DNA of 20,790 bases, from NCBI GenBank assembly GCA_964550535.1, contig CAZJZQ010000060.1, forward strand, positions 1 through 20,790, given 5' to 3'. The position numbers and the translations under genes are program-made. The stretch comes from UBA7672 sp964550535 (lineage in GTDB: Bacteria; Pseudomonadota; Alphaproteobacteria; Caulobacterales; Hyphomonadaceae). How positions within the stretch are numbered: position 1 is the first letter of the stretch; each line of letters starts with the position of its first letter. The notes under the pieces were generated by a model. The model saw only the letters and a program-made list of their open reading frames with translations. It ran no database searches and was not told the DNA's origin. Positions 14,269 through 20,790 of the stretch are shown here, piece after piece.

Positions 14269-14390
14269 GGGTTCCCGGCCGCGGCTTCGCGACACCGCCC
14301 CTGCGGGCCCGGCGTTACATGCTTCTTAACGCTCCCGCGCCATGACTTCACGGTTGGGCCGGCCATCCGGCGGGCTAGAAGAGGTCGTTG

Positions 14391-15560
14391 ATGCCAGCCT
14401 CACGGAATCAGGGTTCATCCGCGCTGCGGACCGGGCTCAGCCACTTCGCGATCAGCGTTGTCACCTTTGGCACGCTGTCCGCCGGCGCCGCCGGCGCGGT
14501 GCACTTCTTCGGCGACGCCGACGCTTCGGCGCCGATCACTGAAATCGCCCTGTTCTCGGCCGACGCCGCCGGCGCGCCGCCGCCGCTGAAGACGCGCCTT
14601 GAGAACAGCTTCGGCCGCAATTCCGGCTCGGTTGAGCCCAGCCTGCCCGGCGTCGAATACAACGACGCCGCGTTTGAAACCACGATGGCCGATGCGGCCC
14701 CGCCCGCCGGTTTCAAGGTGATCGAGATCGGCGCCTCGCCGGGCCTTCCCGCCACGCCGCAGCCTCTGGCGAAAGCCCCCATCGAGGGCCTGCATGAGCG
14801 CACGCCCGCCGGCAACCTGCCGCGCATCGCCGATGACGGCCGCACGCCCGCGCAGGCCTATGCCCGCCCCTTCGTTCCCGATGGCTCGCCGCGCATCTCG
14901 CTGATGGTTGGCGGCCTCGGCCTCAACCGCAATCACACGCTGGCCGCGATCAACGAACTGCCGCCGGAAGTGACGCTGTCCTTCGTGCCCTACGCGGCGG
15001 ATCTCCAGACCTGGGTGAACCGTGCGCGCGCCGCCGGTCACGAAGTGCTGCTTGAACTGCCGATGGAGCCGTATGACTATCGCAATGTGGATACCGGACC
15101 GCAGACGCTGCTGACTACACTGTCGCCGCAGGAAAACACGCGGCGCCTGAACCTGCTGCTCGGCAAGGCCACCGGCTATTTCGGCGTCACCAACTATCAG
15201 GGCGCCAAGTTCGCCACCGACGCCAAGGCCGCTGAACCTGTGATGGCCGCGCTGGAAGAACGCGGCCTCGCCTTCGTGCATGATGGCGGCGCGGCGCGCT
15301 CGGCCCTGCCTGAAGCGGCCAACAAGTCCAAAGTCGGCTTCGCCGTCGCCAACCGTATCGTCGATACCGAACCATCCGCCGACGCCATCGACCGCGAGCT
15401 GTTGCAGCTTGAAGCGCTGGCGATCCAGAACGGCCATGCGCTGGGCGTTGGCTATGCCTATCCGGTGACGATCGAGCAGCTTCGCATCTGGGCCATCGGC
15501 CTGAAGGCGAAAGGCTATCAGCTCGCTCCGGCCTCAGCCACGGGCGGCCTGCTACAGTGA
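14391..15560 (+). CDS. Divergent polysaccharide deacetylase (YibQ-like)
   Basis: The 389-residue protein starts at ATG 14391 after an AGAAGAGGT site. An N-terminal hydrophobic stretch (about 16-38, LSHFAISVVTFGTLSAGAAG) is a signal anchor, followed by a low-complexity linker to about 160. The deacetylase-like domain follows: PRISLMVGGLGLNRNHTLAA, LPPEVTLSFVPYA, HEVLLELPMEPYDY, FGVTNYQGAKFATD, LAFVHDGGAARSALP and HALGVGYAYPVTIEQL. The usual catalytic Asp-Asp and zinc-binding His pattern of NodB enzymes is altered (for example VGGLGL where DD is expected), as is normal in this divergent family. It probably acts on or binds envelope glycan in the periplasm. Its last codons overlap the rppH start (GTGA), and it belongs with the EnvC-like and CtpA genes. 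Confidence 0.9.
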   Translation: MPASRNQGSSALRTGLSHFAISVVTFGTLSAGAAGAVHFFGDADASAPITEIALFSADAAGAPPPLKTRLENSFGRNSGSVEPSLPGVEYNDAAFETTMADAAPPAGFKVIEIGASPGLPATPQPLAKAPIEGLHERTPAGNLPRIADDGRTPAQAYARPFVPDGSPRISLMVGGLGLNRNHTLAAINELPPEVTLSFVPYAADLQTWVNRARAAGHEVLLELPMEPYDYRNVDTGPQTLLTTLSPQENTRRLNLLLGKATGYFGVTNYQGAKFATDAKAAEPVMAALEERGLAFVHDGGAARSALPEAANKSKVGFAVANRIVDTEPSADAIDRELLQLEALAIQNGHALGVGYAYPVTIEQLRIWAIGLKAKGYQLAPASATGGLLQ

Positions 15561-16075
15561 GCGAGGGCGGGCACCCCCTTCAGGGGCAGCGCGACCCGTC
15601 GCTCTACCGGCCGAATGTCGGCCTCGCCATTTTCTCGCGTCATGGACGGCTGATGCTTGGCCGCCGCACCGGCGTGCGCAAGGACGAGGCGCGTTACGCC
15701 TGGCAGATGCCGCAGGGCGGGATCGATCGCGGAGAAACGCCGCAGGAAGCCGCGTTTCGCGAGCTGGGCGAAGAGACCGGCCTTGAAGCCCGCCATGTCG
15801 AGCTGATCTCCGAAGTCGAGCCGTGGCTGTATTACGACTTCCCGCCGGCGCTGAAACAGCGCCTCTCCGGCCCGTTCTTCGGCCAGCGACAGAAGTGGTT
15901 CGCTTTCCGCCTGACCGGAACCGACACCGACGTCCGCCTCGACGGCCATACGCCGGAGTTCGACGCGTGGAAGTGGACGCCGCTTGAAGACGCGCCCGGA
16001 CTGGTGATCCCGTTCAAGCGGCCCGTCTATGAAGAGGTCGTGCGCCGCTTCGCGCATTGCACCGTGGCCGCCTGA
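15557..16075 (+). CDS. rppH: RNA pyrophosphohydrolase RppH (Nudix)
   Basis: The 172-residue protein begins at a GTG overlapping the stop of the preceding gene. It shows YRPNVGLAIFSRHGRLMLGR and the RppH-typical AWQMPQGGIDRGE. The Nudix box GX5EX7REUXEEXGU is complete at residues 54-76 (Glu69, Glu72 and Glu73 as metal ligands). Later RppH marks are YYDFPP, GQRQKWFAFR and EFDAWKWTPLE. RppH removes pyrophosphate from mRNA 5' ends and so starts RNase E decay; alphaproteobacterial members of this type may also cleave diadenosine polyphosphates. A linked rppH and atpC is common in this class. Confidence 0.95.
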   Translation: MSEGGHPLQGQRDPSLYRPNVGLAIFSRHGRLMLGRRTGVRKDEARYAWQMPQGGIDRGETPQEAAFRELGEETGLEARHVELISEVEPWLYYDFPPALKQRLSGPFFGQRQKWFAFRLTGTDTDVRLDGHTPEFDAWKWTPLEDAPGLVIPFKRPVYEEVVRRFAHCTVAA

Positions 16076-16112
16076 GAGGGCATACCCCGCACATCGCATC
16101 GGGGAGTTCCGC

Positions 16113-16760
16113 GTGAGCGTTGTGCGCACCATCTATCTCGTCCGCCATGGCCAGACCGAGTGGAACGCCGAACGGCGCATGCAGGGCCAATGGGATTCAC
16201 GCCTCAACGAAGCAGGCCGCCGCCACGCCGATGAGTCCGGCCAGTTCCTCGCGACGCGCGGCGTGCAGGCGATCTACGCCTCTCCCCTCGGCCGCGTGCA
16301 GGAGACGGCGGCGATCATCCGCCCGCATCTCGACATCGCGCCCGTGCTCGACGACCGGCTGATGGAATGGTCCGGCGGCGACTGGTCGGGCCAGCTCTAC
16401 GCCGACCTCGCCGCCACGCAGACGGACGTGTTCGCCGCGTGGCAGGCCGACATGCTGAACGTGCGCTCGCCCAATGGCGAGAACTTCCACGACCTGATGG
16501 ATCGCGCGGGCGCCTTCATCGCGGAGATGGAGCAGACGCCCGCCCACACCATCGCCATCATCGCGCACGGCTTCATCAACCGCGCCCTCGCCTGCCGTCT
16601 TCTGCGCAGCGATGCGCGCGAGACGCTGACCATCCGCCAGGCCAACAACGTCATCATGGAAATCACCACCGGCGGCCCCGGCGCTGGCGCCCGCCACTAC
16701 GTCGCTGGCAAGGGCCCGTATGACGGCCTGCCGTTGGACGCCGGTCCGGCGATTGCGTGA
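16113..16760 (+). CDS. Histidine phosphatase family protein (phosphoglycerate mutase-like)
   Basis: From the GTG at 16113 (GGGGAG ribosome binding site 7-12 nt upstream) the product has 215 residues. The longer open frame overlaps rppH and is not used. The catalytic RHG motif is in IYLVRHGQTEWN (His12), with YASPLGR (Arg61), Glu85 in MEWSGGDWSG and the second catalytic histidine in AIIAHGFINR (His152). The enzyme belongs to the GpmB/CobC-like branch, which dephosphorylates small phosphoesters; the substrate is not readable from sequence. It lies 37 nt after rppH and converges on atpC. No clear terminator is seen in the 100-nt convergent gap. Confidence 0.93.
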   Translation: MSVVRTIYLVRHGQTEWNAERRMQGQWDSRLNEAGRRHADESGQFLATRGVQAIYASPLGRVQETAAIIRPHLDIAPVLDDRLMEWSGGDWSGQLYADLAATQTDVFAAWQADMLNVRSPNGENFHDLMDRAGAFIAEMEQTPAHTIAIIAHGFINRALACRLLRSDARETLTIRQANNVIMEITTGGPGAGARHYVAGKGPYDGLPLDAGPAIA

Positions 16761-16860
16761 GGTGAACCCGGCGTCTCGTGGTTCGATGGACGGCTGCTGC
16801 GCATTGCGTCACAGGGAACAGCGTCCCCGTACAGCTCAGCGAGTGCAGCAATCGGAAAGC

Positions 16861-17262
16861 TTAGCCCTGAACCGCAGCGCGGAGCGCTTCGAGGTAGGCG
16901 AGGCGGCCGGCGGCGCGGGCGCGGCGGGCTTCATCGCCCGGATCGGTTGCATCCGAACGGACACGGACGATCTCGGCGTCAAGCGAGGCGACATCCACGT
17001 CCGACAGGCGCACGGCTTCTTCGGCGAGGATGGTCAGCCCCGCGGGCGTCACGTCGGCGAAACCGCCGCGCACGAACACCGGCGTCACCTTGCCCTCTTC
17101 GTGGATGCGGACCACGCCGGGTTTCAACGTCGTCATGAAGGGGGCGTGTTTCGGCAGCACGCCGAATTCACCCTCGACGCCGGGAGCGTCAACCTGGGCG
17201 ACGGCGCCGGAGAATAGCTCGCGCTCGGGCGACACCAGCGAGAAATGAAGTGTTTCGGCCAT
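16861..17262 (-). CDS. atpC: F1Fo ATP synthase epsilon subunit
   Basis: The 133-residue protein opens with LHFSLVSPERELFSGAVAQV and continues EGEFGVLPKHAPFMTTLKPG and VFVRGGFADVTPAGLTILAE, the epsilon beta-sandwich. It ends with the helical C-terminal hairpin that can brake the rotor. An AGGGGAG ribosome binding site lies 5 nt before the ATG. In most bacteria atpC directly follows atpD; here atpD ends at 20287, about 3 kb upstream, behind a terminator. The nearest upstream gene on the same strand is a metallophosphoesterase 59 nt away, so atpC either shares its transcript or has a promoter in that gap. Confidence 0.96.
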   Translation of the reverse strand: MAETLHFSLVSPERELFSGAVAQVDAPGVEGEFGVLPKHAPFMTTLKPGVVRIHEEGKVTPVFVRGGFADVTPAGLTILAEEAVRLSDVDVASLDAEIVRVRSDATDPGDEARRARAAGRLAYLEALRAAVQG

Positions 17263-17321
17263 GGGGACTCCCCTTTGCCCGGCGGGTGTATCAGCCCGAA
17301 CGGACCTGTAAAGGCGGCGTT

Positions 17322-18281
17322 TTAGCTGGCGCCCTTCAGAGTAAGAATAACGATTTCCGGGGGCTGACCGAACCGGACGGGCAGCATCGACACGCCCACC
17401 CCGCCGGTAACCAGCAATTTCCGGCCGTCCACCTCATAAAGCCCGCACGGCCATTCATAGGAGCCCGCAGACGGCAGGATGGGGCGGCCCAGCAGGGGCA
17501 GGTTCACCTGCCCGCAATGGCTGTGCCCGGCCAGCGTCACGGCCACCCTGCCGGGTGCTGTGGCGAACGGGTCGGGCCAGTGGGTCAGCGCGATCACCGG
17601 CTCGCCCTCCGGCACGGCGGCCAGCGCGGCGGCGTAGGACGGCATCGCCCGTTCGGAAACCATGTCGGCCAGCCCGGCCACCCAGAACGCCCCGCCCTCA
17701 CGCTCGATCCGCACGGCGGCGTTTTCCAGCATGGTGACGCCCGCCGCTTCCAGCGCGCGCTCGACGCTCGGCCCGTCGAACCACCAGTCATGATTGCCCA
17801 GCACGCCGGCAACGCCCAGCGGCGGCGACAGATCCGCGAAGGGCGGCAGACCAGACATCACCGCATCGCGTTCCGTTTGCGACCGCGCGGCGGCCGGGGC
17901 ATGACCGCCGGCATAGTCGCCGGCCAGCATCACGATATCCGGCGCCTCGCGATTCATCCGCGCCACGATTTCGCGCAGACGCTTCCCATCGACATGCGGC
18001 GCGCCGGCATGGGTGTCGGAGATCACGCCGATGCGCAGCGGCGGGCCGGTCCACTGCGCGCTCGCCACCTCGACATGGCGCACCACCAGAGAGCGGGGCT
18101 CCAGCAGGAAGGCCCACACGCCGACCGCCCAGAAGACGCTGGCCAACGTGACGAAGATCCACGAACCCGGCGACGGCTTGCGATGCCCGCGCCGCCAGCG
18201 CAGCCACACCGCGCCCGCCACCAGAACCGGCCACGCAATCGCGCCAACGATCGCCAGAACAAGAAGCATCGCGCCTGTCAC
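17322..18281 (-). CDS. Membrane-anchored metallophosphoesterase (YkuE/YaeI-like)
   Basis: The 319-residue protein starts at a GTG preceded by CGAGGG; an ATG four codons later is an alternative. Two membrane segments (about 5-26 and 41-60) precede the calcineurin-like domain. The metal-binding set is complete: SDTH (Asp89, His91), AGDY (Asp122), GNHDW (Asn163, His164), THWPD (His234) and GHSH (His253, His255). GHSHCGQV and the late LLVTGGVGVSMLPVRF are typical of the YkuE/YaeI group. The enzyme probably acts on a phosphoester or phospholipid at the membrane. It lies between the small secreted protein (42 nt) and atpC (59 nt), all on the minus strand, and may be co-transcribed with both. Confidence 0.92.
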   Translation of the reverse strand: MTGAMLLVLAIVGAIAWPVLVAGAVWLRWRRGHRKPSPGSWIFVTLASVFWAVGVWAFLLEPRSLVVRHVEVASAQWTGPPLRIGVISDTHAGAPHVDGKRLREIVARMNREAPDIVMLAGDYAGGHAPAAARSQTERDAVMSGLPPFADLSPPLGVAGVLGNHDWWFDGPSVERALEAAGVTMLENAAVRIEREGGAFWVAGLADMVSERAMPSYAAALAAVPEGEPVIALTHWPDPFATAPGRVAVTLAGHSHCGQVNLPLLGRPILPSAGSYEWPCGLYEVDGRKLLVTGGVGVSMLPVRFGQPPEIVILTLKGAS

Positions 18282-18323
18282 CTGACCCTCGTTGCGAACA
18301 CCGGCATGGAGATAAAGCCGTCC

Positions 18324-18872
18324 CTAGTTCACGCGCGAGACGGTGGCGCTGATGACGCTGAAGCGCGAGGGGTGGTTGGCGCCGCCGGGCTCCGCGCCCT
18401 GCACCGTCACCTGCACGCGCGAGGCGCCTTCGCCCCGCAACAGCGTCTGCGACAGGCCGCCGCCAGCGGAGGCGAGCGCCTCGAACCCCTGCTCCTTCAG
18501 CCGCCGGGCCAGCGCCGACACCGTGCCCGGCGCGGGCGGACCATAGACCTGCACGATGCAGCGCCCGCCGCTTTCGCGCACCGTCACCACGCCGCGCGCG
18601 GCGGAGACATCCCACACCGTATCGCCCGGCGCCGCGCCCGCCTGGCGAAGCGTTTCCGAGTCCTGCGCCGCCGTGACGTGGCTGCTTATCGACGTATCGC
18701 TCACGCGCCCGCCGCTTGCCACCGCCGCGAGGCAGCCGTCGACCACCATCGCCTCGAACGCCGCCGCCGCATCCGCCGGCGACAGATCCGGCGAGATCGC
18801 CGCGCGCTGGGCGTGGGCGGGTATCACGGCGAGCATCAGCCCCAGCACCGTCAGACCGGCTTTCATCCGCAT
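18324..18872 (-). CDS. Small secreted protein of unknown function (possibly NMCC_0638-like)
   Basis: From ATG 18872 (GGGAG five nt upstream) the product has 182 residues, with a signal peptide MRMKAGLTVLGLMLAVIPAHAQ. The mature part has Cys in VVDGCLAAV and in SGGRCIVQVYG, about 60 residues apart, followed by a helix (VSALARRLKEQGF) and beta strands with a final SVISATVSRV. I do not recognise the family with certainty; the layout, a Cys-containing helix followed by a beta strand with the second Cys, recalls small exported alphaproteobacterial proteins such as NMCC_0638. The lipoprotein at 19606 has a similar two-Cys layout. Function unknown; periplasmic location likely. Confidence 0.7.
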   Translation of the reverse strand: MRMKAGLTVLGLMLAVIPAHAQRAAISPDLSPADAAAAFEAMVVDGCLAAVASGGRVSDTSISSHVTAAQDSETLRQAGAAPGDTVWDVSAARGVVTVRESGGRCIVQVYGPPAPGTVSALARRLKEQGFEALASAGGGLSQTLLRGEGASRVQVTVQGAEPGGANHPSRFSVISATVSRVN

Positions 18873-18903
18873 CTTCACTCCCGGAATCCCTGCGTCATCT
18901 TGC

Positions 18904-18935
18904 TTGGACCAACTACTTGGACTAAGTTGGACCAA
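18904..18935 (+). promoter_or_regulatory. TTGGAC(C/T)AA repeats at the toxin-antitoxin promoter
   Basis: Three near-identical 9-mers, TTGGACCAA (18904-18912), TTGGACTAA (18917-18925) and TTGGACCAA (18927-18935), lie in the 62-nt gap between the divergent secreted-protein gene and the antitoxin. The last one runs into the antitoxin ATG. Start-to-start spacings are 13 and 10 bp. Such an array fits cooperative binding of a Phd-type antitoxin or its complex with the toxin, giving autorepression. Confidence 0.6.
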
Positions 18936-19210
18936 TGGCGACACAGATGAACATAGCAGAAGCCAAGGGCAAGCTCAGCGCCCTTGTTCAGAAAGCGCTG
19001 GACGGCGAGGAAGTCATTATCGCCCGCGATGGCAAACCCGTAGCGCGGATTGTTCCGGTTGAAGCGGCGGAAAAACCGAAGCGGCGTTTCGGGGCATTGA
19101 AGGAAAAGTACGGCTGGACGGGCGACCCGACCCCCTACGAAGTCTTCGAGCCCGACCCCGAGGACGCAATCGTTAGCCCGGTCTTCCCCAGCGATCCCGA
19201 CAGCCCGTGA
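18935..19210 (+). CDS. Phd/YefM-type antitoxin (prevent-host-death family)
   Basis: The 91-residue protein opens with MNIAEAKGKLSALVQKALDG followed by EEVIIARDGKPVARIVPVE, the Phd/YefM DNA-binding fold. The C-terminal half (KRRFGALKEKYGW and an acidic Pro-rich tail) is the likely toxin-neutralising segment. ATG 18935 is used; a second ATG at 18947 is possible, and neither has a clear ribosome binding site, so the transcript may be leaderless or nearly so. The stop codon overlaps the toxin's GTG start (GTGA). The pair stands against the direction of the surrounding genes. Confidence 0.9.
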   Translation: MATQMNIAEAKGKLSALVQKALDGEEVIIARDGKPVARIVPVEAAEKPKRRFGALKEKYGWTGDPTPYEVFEPDPEDAIVSPVFPSDPDSP

Positions 19211-19584
19211 CCCGGTTCCTTCTGGATACACACGCGCTGATCTGGTGGAACGAGGCCGCGCCGGATCTTTCAAGCGCTGCCCGCGCCGTGATCGCGAACG
19301 GAGGGGAAATCCACGTCTCATCGGCATCGATTTACGAAATCGAGTTCAAGATCGCGCGGGGCAGGCTCGCACCCTGGTCCGGATCAACCATTGAGCTTGT
19401 CCACGCCGAAGGCTTTCTAGAGTTGCCGATATCCGCCGCCCACGCCGAGCACGCAGCCAGCTTCCCCCTTATCCATCGCGACCCGTGGGACCGCATCCTC
19501 GCTGCGCAGGCCATTCTCGAAGGCATGACCGTGGTGACGCGCGATCCCTCCATCACAGCGCTGGGCGCGCCAACGCTGTGGTGA
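19207..19584 (+). CDS. vapC: PIN-domain toxin (VapC-like)
   Basis: The 125-residue PIN protein starts at a GTG overlapping the antitoxin stop. Acidic active-site residues are all visible: Asp7 in LLDTHALIWW, Glu44 in SIYEIEFK, Asp95 in RDPWDRILAAQA and Asp113 in TRDPSI. The LLDTHALIWW start, the DPWDR motif and the partner Phd antitoxin place it in the Sll0205-like subgroup of PIN toxins. These are Mg-dependent RNases that cut RNA and stop translation when free of antitoxin. The module looks intact. It sits between atpD and atpC and is a likely acquired element. Confidence 0.93.
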   Translation: MTRFLLDTHALIWWNEAAPDLSSAARAVIANGGEIHVSSASIYEIEFKIARGRLAPWSGSTIELVHAEGFLELPISAAHAEHAASFPLIHRDPWDRILAAQAILEGMTVVTRDPSITALGAPTLW

Positions 19585-19605
19585 TCCCCTGCGACGACCC
19601 CGGAC

Positions 19606-20202
19606 CTATGGCCCGATACGGTTTTCCGTCGCTGCGCAGTCGTCTTTGGTTACGATGACACGCATCTCTGTGTTGGGCTGCCCGCGGCCCAGACGAGTGA
19701 AGCTTGTCCCATTGTACTCGAGCGTTTCCGGCGGCTCCGCACCGCTGGACACAGTTATCATGACCGTCCGGGGCGGAGCATCGCTGCATCCGTAAATTCC
19801 GCTCTCTCCAGGTGCGGTAACGGTCTTCAGCGGTGGAGCGGCGACAAAGGTCAGATCACGGATAAACTCCCACTGCTGCTGAAGCTGTTGCGCCGAAAAT
19901 GGCTTCGTGGCGAACCCGACAACGCACGCACCGGATGATGCAGAAATGCTGACGCCCAAGGCGGCAGCGAAAGGCCGGACGCCCTTGTCCGAAAAATCGT
20001 ACCAGTCGAATCCGTTCTCCAGAGCAACCGCCGGGAAACGGGCGGGATCCTCCAGCAGCCGGGGGCAGACCTGCTGAAGCGCCATTGTAACAGGATCAAC
20101 CGGCGGCGGTGAATTGCTGGGGACCACGCCTGAAACAGGAGCGGGAGCCGAGGAACAGGCGGCGAGACCAACGACGGCGGCAAGGCTGGCGACAATCCGC
20201 AT
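19606..20202 (-). CDS. Small lipoprotein of unknown function
   Basis: From ATG 20202 (GGGGAG site 8-13 nt upstream) the product has 198 residues. The signal MRIVASLAAVVGLAAC carries a lipobox (GLAAC), then a Pro/Ser linker. The mature domain has Cys in QQVCPRLL, SSGACVVGF, IYGCSDAP and KDDCAA, suggesting two disulfides. No family was recognised. Its layout (helix with Cys, then a Ser-Gly-x-Cys strand, helix and a beta end) weakly resembles the secreted protein at 18324. It converges on the VapC gene with a 21-nt gap and no visible terminator. It starts just beyond the atpD terminator and so needs its own promoter, or read-through. Confidence 0.72.
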   Translation of the reverse strand: MRIVASLAAVVGLAACSSAPAPVSGVVPSNSPPPVDPVTMALQQVCPRLLEDPARFPAVALENGFDWYDFSDKGVRPFAAALGVSISASSGACVVGFATKPFSAQQLQQQWEFIRDLTFVAAPPLKTVTAPGESGIYGCSDAPPRTVMITVSSGAEPPETLEYNGTSFTRLGRGQPNTEMRVIVTKDDCAATENRIGP

Positions 20203-20223
20203 ATGCCTGCTCCCCAAGCCAGT

Positions 20224-20253
20224 AAAAAAGGCGGCCGCATGACTGCGGCCGCC
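20224..20253 (-). terminator. Strong intrinsic terminator directly after atpD
   Basis: On the minus strand a perfect 10-bp GC-rich stem (20253-20244 with 20239-20230) with a 4-nt loop is followed by TTTTTT (20229-20224). It begins 33 nt past the atpD stop codon. It separates atpD from everything up to and including atpC. Its form is as good as any terminator in this window. Confidence 0.92.
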
Positions 20254-20286
20254 TCTGGATACAGGACAGGTTGGCAAAGAGACAGA

Positions 20287-20790
20287 TCAGGCCGCTTCGG
20301 CCGCCATCTTGTGGGCTTTCGCGATCACGTCGTCGATCTTGCCGCACATCAGGAAGGCCTGTTCCGGGATGTCGTCGTGCTTGCCTTCGAGGATTTCCTT
20401 GAAGCCCTTCACGGTGTCTTCCACCGCAACGAACTGGCCTTCGAGGTTGGTGAACTGCGAAGCCACGAAGAAGGGCTGCGACAGGAAGCGTTCGATTTTC
20501 CGCGCGCGCGCCACGACGAGTTTGTCTTCTTCCGACAGCTCATCCATGCCGAGGATGGCGATGATATCCTGAAGCGATTTGTACTTCTGCAGGATTTCCT
20601 GCACGCCGCGAGCGACGTCATAGTGCTCCTGGCCGACAACGTTCGGGTCCAGAATGCGTGACGACGAGTCCAGCGGGTCCACGGCGGGGTAGATGCCTTT
20701 TTCGGAGATCGCGCGGTTCAGCACGGTCTGCGCGTCGAGGTGGGCGAACGAGGCGGCCGGGGCCGGGTCGGTCAGGTCGTCGGCGGGCAC
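20287..20790 (-). CDS. atpD: F1Fo ATP synthase beta subunit, C-terminal part
   Basis: The visible 167 residues are the end of AtpD; the gene begins outside the window. Diagnostic strings are PADDLTDPAPAASFAHLDAQ, SEKGIYPAVDPLDSSSRILD, GMDELSEEDKLVVARARKIE and RFLSQPFFVASQFT, including the DELSEED-like loop that contacts gamma and epsilon. The beta subunit carries the catalytic nucleotide site of F1; the Walker motifs are upstream of this window. atpA and atpG are expected further upstream on the same strand. A strong terminator follows where atpC would normally be found. Confidence 0.97.
   Translation of the reverse strand: MPADDLTDPAPAASFAHLDAQTVLNRAISEKGIYPAVDPLDSSSRILDPNVVGQEHYDVARGVQEILQKYKSLQDIIAILGMDELSEEDKLVVARARKIERFLSQPFFVASQFTNLEGQFVAVEDTVKGFKEILEGKHDDIPEQAFLMCGKIDDVIAKAHKMAAEAA

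Noticed and set aside
1..20790. CRISPR arrays, transposases, integrases or a large mobile element
   Set aside because: No regularly spaced repeats, no cas genes and no recombinase motifs were seen. The only mobile-type feature is the small toxin-antitoxin pair.

Overview
The window looks like a high-GC alphaproteobacterial chromosome, most plausibly from the Hyphomonadaceae/Maricaulales-Caulobacterales area. The inference rests on the gene order rsfS-rlmH-EnvC-like-S41 protease-divergent polysaccharide deacetylase-rppH next to the atp genes, an alpha-type PNPase tail, a TonB-receptor style typical of that group, and a secreted cytochrome/beta-helix pair known from Hyphomonas-like genomes. No rRNA, tRNA, CRISPR array, transposase or integrase was recognised.

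Layout. Positions 1-379 hold the 3' end of pnp, closed by a strong intrinsic terminator. Positions 380-862 are a non-coding stretch with a probable M23-peptidase remnant at the end. Positions 863-3308 (minus) hold a lipoprotein pair: a right-handed beta-helix protein followed by a diheme c-type cytochrome, with a dispersed-repeat-like palindromic element between them that reaches into the cytochrome's start region. Positions 3487-4282 (plus) hold a DUF2975 membrane protein and a small Cro/C1-type regulator. Positions 4347-6543 (minus) form an ECF42-type sigma factor module (DGPF/YCII protein, sigma factor with TPR-like tail, SRPBCC protein). Two near-identical candidate ECF promoters (TGTCGG-N17-CGTC) lie upstream of its two transcription units. 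Positions 6709-7467 (minus) hold a LuxR-HTH regulator with a PAS-like N-terminus and a lux-box-like dyad just upstream of its start. Positions 7654-9867 (minus) hold a TonB-dependent receptor, divergent from an HxlR regulator (9979-10506); a short palindrome lies between them.

Positions 10588-16075 (plus) are a conserved housekeeping cluster: ribosome silencing factor RsfS, 23S rRNA methyltransferase RlmH, a catalytically dead EnvC-like LytM protein, an S41 (CtpA) protease, a divergent polysaccharide deacetylase and the RNA pyrophosphohydrolase RppH. A histidine phosphatase (16113-16760) follows. The cell-envelope genes (EnvC-like, CtpA, deacetylase) suggest a shared role in peptidoglycan remodelling at division.

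Positions 16861-20790 hold the end of the ATP synthase locus, but in a split form. atpD (partial) ends at a strong intrinsic terminator, and atpC lies about 3 kb further on. Between them are a secreted lipoprotein, a Phd/VapC-type toxin-antitoxin pair on the opposite strand, a second small secreted protein and a membrane-anchored metallophosphoesterase. atpC therefore appears to be transcribed with the metallophosphoesterase or from its own promoter rather than with atpD.

The most interesting material is regulatory and contextual: the ECF42 mini-regulon with two matching promoters, the lux-box at a PAS-LuxR gene, the interrupted atpD-atpC linkage, and the uncharacterised cytochrome/beta-helix pair with a repeat at its junction. 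All similarity statements come from reading motifs; no database search was run.
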